This document shows positions 63,650 through 64,000 of a stretch of DNA of 64,000 nucleotides, in pieces. Made by a program: the position numbers and the translations under genes. The notes below the pieces were generated by a model. It was not told the DNA's origin. It saw only the letters and a list, made by a program, of their open reading frames with translations, and did not search any database. This stretch comes from Pedobacter namyangjuensis (GTDB lineage: Bacteria; Bacteroidota; Bacteroidia; Sphingobacteriales; Sphingobacteriaceae). The stretch is from the NCBI RefSeq assembly GCF_003313325.1, contig NZ_QMHQ01000002.1:434001-498000 (forward strand). Reading direction: 5' to 3'. How positions within the stretch are numbered: position 1 is the first letter of the stretch; each line of letters opens with the position of its first letter.

Positions 63650-64000
63650 CTAAACAAAAAGGCCAATAAACAAATCAATTAATTTGATGCCGATAAACGG
63701 AGCTACCACACCACCTATACCATAGATAAAAAGATTTCTTCTTAATAGTGCTGTTGCACCAATGGGTTTGTAGGCAACACCTTTTAACGCCAACGGGATA
63801 AGTATGGGGATGATAATAGCATTAAAAATTACAGCAGACATGATTGCACTTTCTGGGCTGTTTAATCCCATGATGTTTAAGGTTTGCAAAGCAGGGATCG
63901 AGGCAATGAAAAGTGCAGGAACTATGGCGAAATATTTTGCAACATCATTTGCAATAGAAAAAGTAGTTAAGGTACCTCTTGTAATTAGAAGTTGTTTTCC
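63650..64000 (-). CDS. kdpB: potassium-transporting ATPase subunit KdpB, C-terminal part
   Basis: An open frame of 116 codons that enters from beyond 64000. It begins [19 protein letters not shown] and continues with [29 protein letters not shown] and [12 protein letters not shown], the last membrane helices of KdpB. The catalytic part, and kdpA, must lie to the right of the window. Confidence 0.95.
   Translation of the reverse strand, partial: GKQLLITRGTLTTFSIANDVAKYFAIVPALFIASIPALQTLNIMGLNSPESAIMSAVIFNAIIIPILIPLALKGVAYKPIGATALLRRNLFIYGIGGVVAPFIGIKLIDLFIGLFV

Overview
The window looks like a chromosomal segment from a Sphingobacteriaceae member of the Bacteroidota, most like Pedobacter. This rests on the AT-rich coding sequence, weak Shine-Dalgarno signals, several promoters of the Bacteroidota type (TTG, about 19-20 nt, TAnnTTTG), a fused CcoN-CcoO, a short-form KdpD and a carotenoid cluster with a CarR-type lycopene cyclase. 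No rRNA, tRNA, CRISPR array, insertion sequence or prophage was seen. The genus is inferred from family resemblance, not from a search.

Layout. 1-1.6 kb: start of a GH29 alpha-L-fucosidase and a divergent AraC regulator. 1.7-9.8 kb: metal-efflux island (CzcRS-like two-component system, then czcCBA), with four exact 11-bp direct repeats in the czcC promoter, and a lone receiver protein. 9.8-13.1 kb: FAD/NAD(P)-binding protein, small acidic proteins, a DUF4142 lipoprotein and a very short candidate sRNA. 13.1-17.4 kb: peptide-export locus (two double-glycine leader peptides, each followed by its own intrinsic terminator, then an HlyD protein and a C39-peptidase ABC exporter). 17.7-21.9 kb: XRE regulator, multi-PAS kinase with receiver partner, ECF sigma factor. 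22.0-25.3 kb: bacteriophytochrome, receiver and heme oxygenase operon. 25.3-28.9 kb: glgC with a GH15 hydrolase, then two small proteins. 28.9-34.3 kb: carotenoid operon headed by a CarH-like B12-binding MerR regulator. 34.5-44.7 kb: ten-gene cbb3-oxidase operon (a half 2-hydroxyacid dehydrogenase, hemN, ccoI, ccoS, ccoNO, ccoQ-like, ccoP, ccoG, fixH, SafE-like). 45.1-50.4 kb: oxygen-sensing module (a FixL-like heme-PAS kinase, a receiver fused to a CRP/FNR DNA-binding domain, an NMO-like Cys-rich protein, a 38-aa membrane peptide and a Usp protein). 50.4-58.6 kb: housekeeping and accessory enzymes. 58.7-64 kb: Kdp potassium-uptake region (HK, short KdpD, porin, KdpC, end of KdpB).

The strongest connected story is the oxygen module. 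The PAS kinase keeps the heme histidine and the oxygen-contacting arginine of FixL at the same 20-residue spacing. Its neighbour response regulator has an FNR-type ExxSR recognition helix. FNR/FixK-like boxes (TGAT-N4-ATCA and close variants) precede the cbb3 operon, ccoNO itself, and both sides of the divergent 49.1-49.5 kb promoter region. The three leftward boxes are centred 58.5, 58.5 and 60.5 nt upstream of the G of a TAnnTTTG element. The rightward box is centred 36.5 nt upstream of it. These match class I and class II activator geometry. A second theme is light: a phytochrome with its own biliverdin-making enzyme and a B12 photoreceptor-type repressor over the carotenoid genes lie within about 12 kb.
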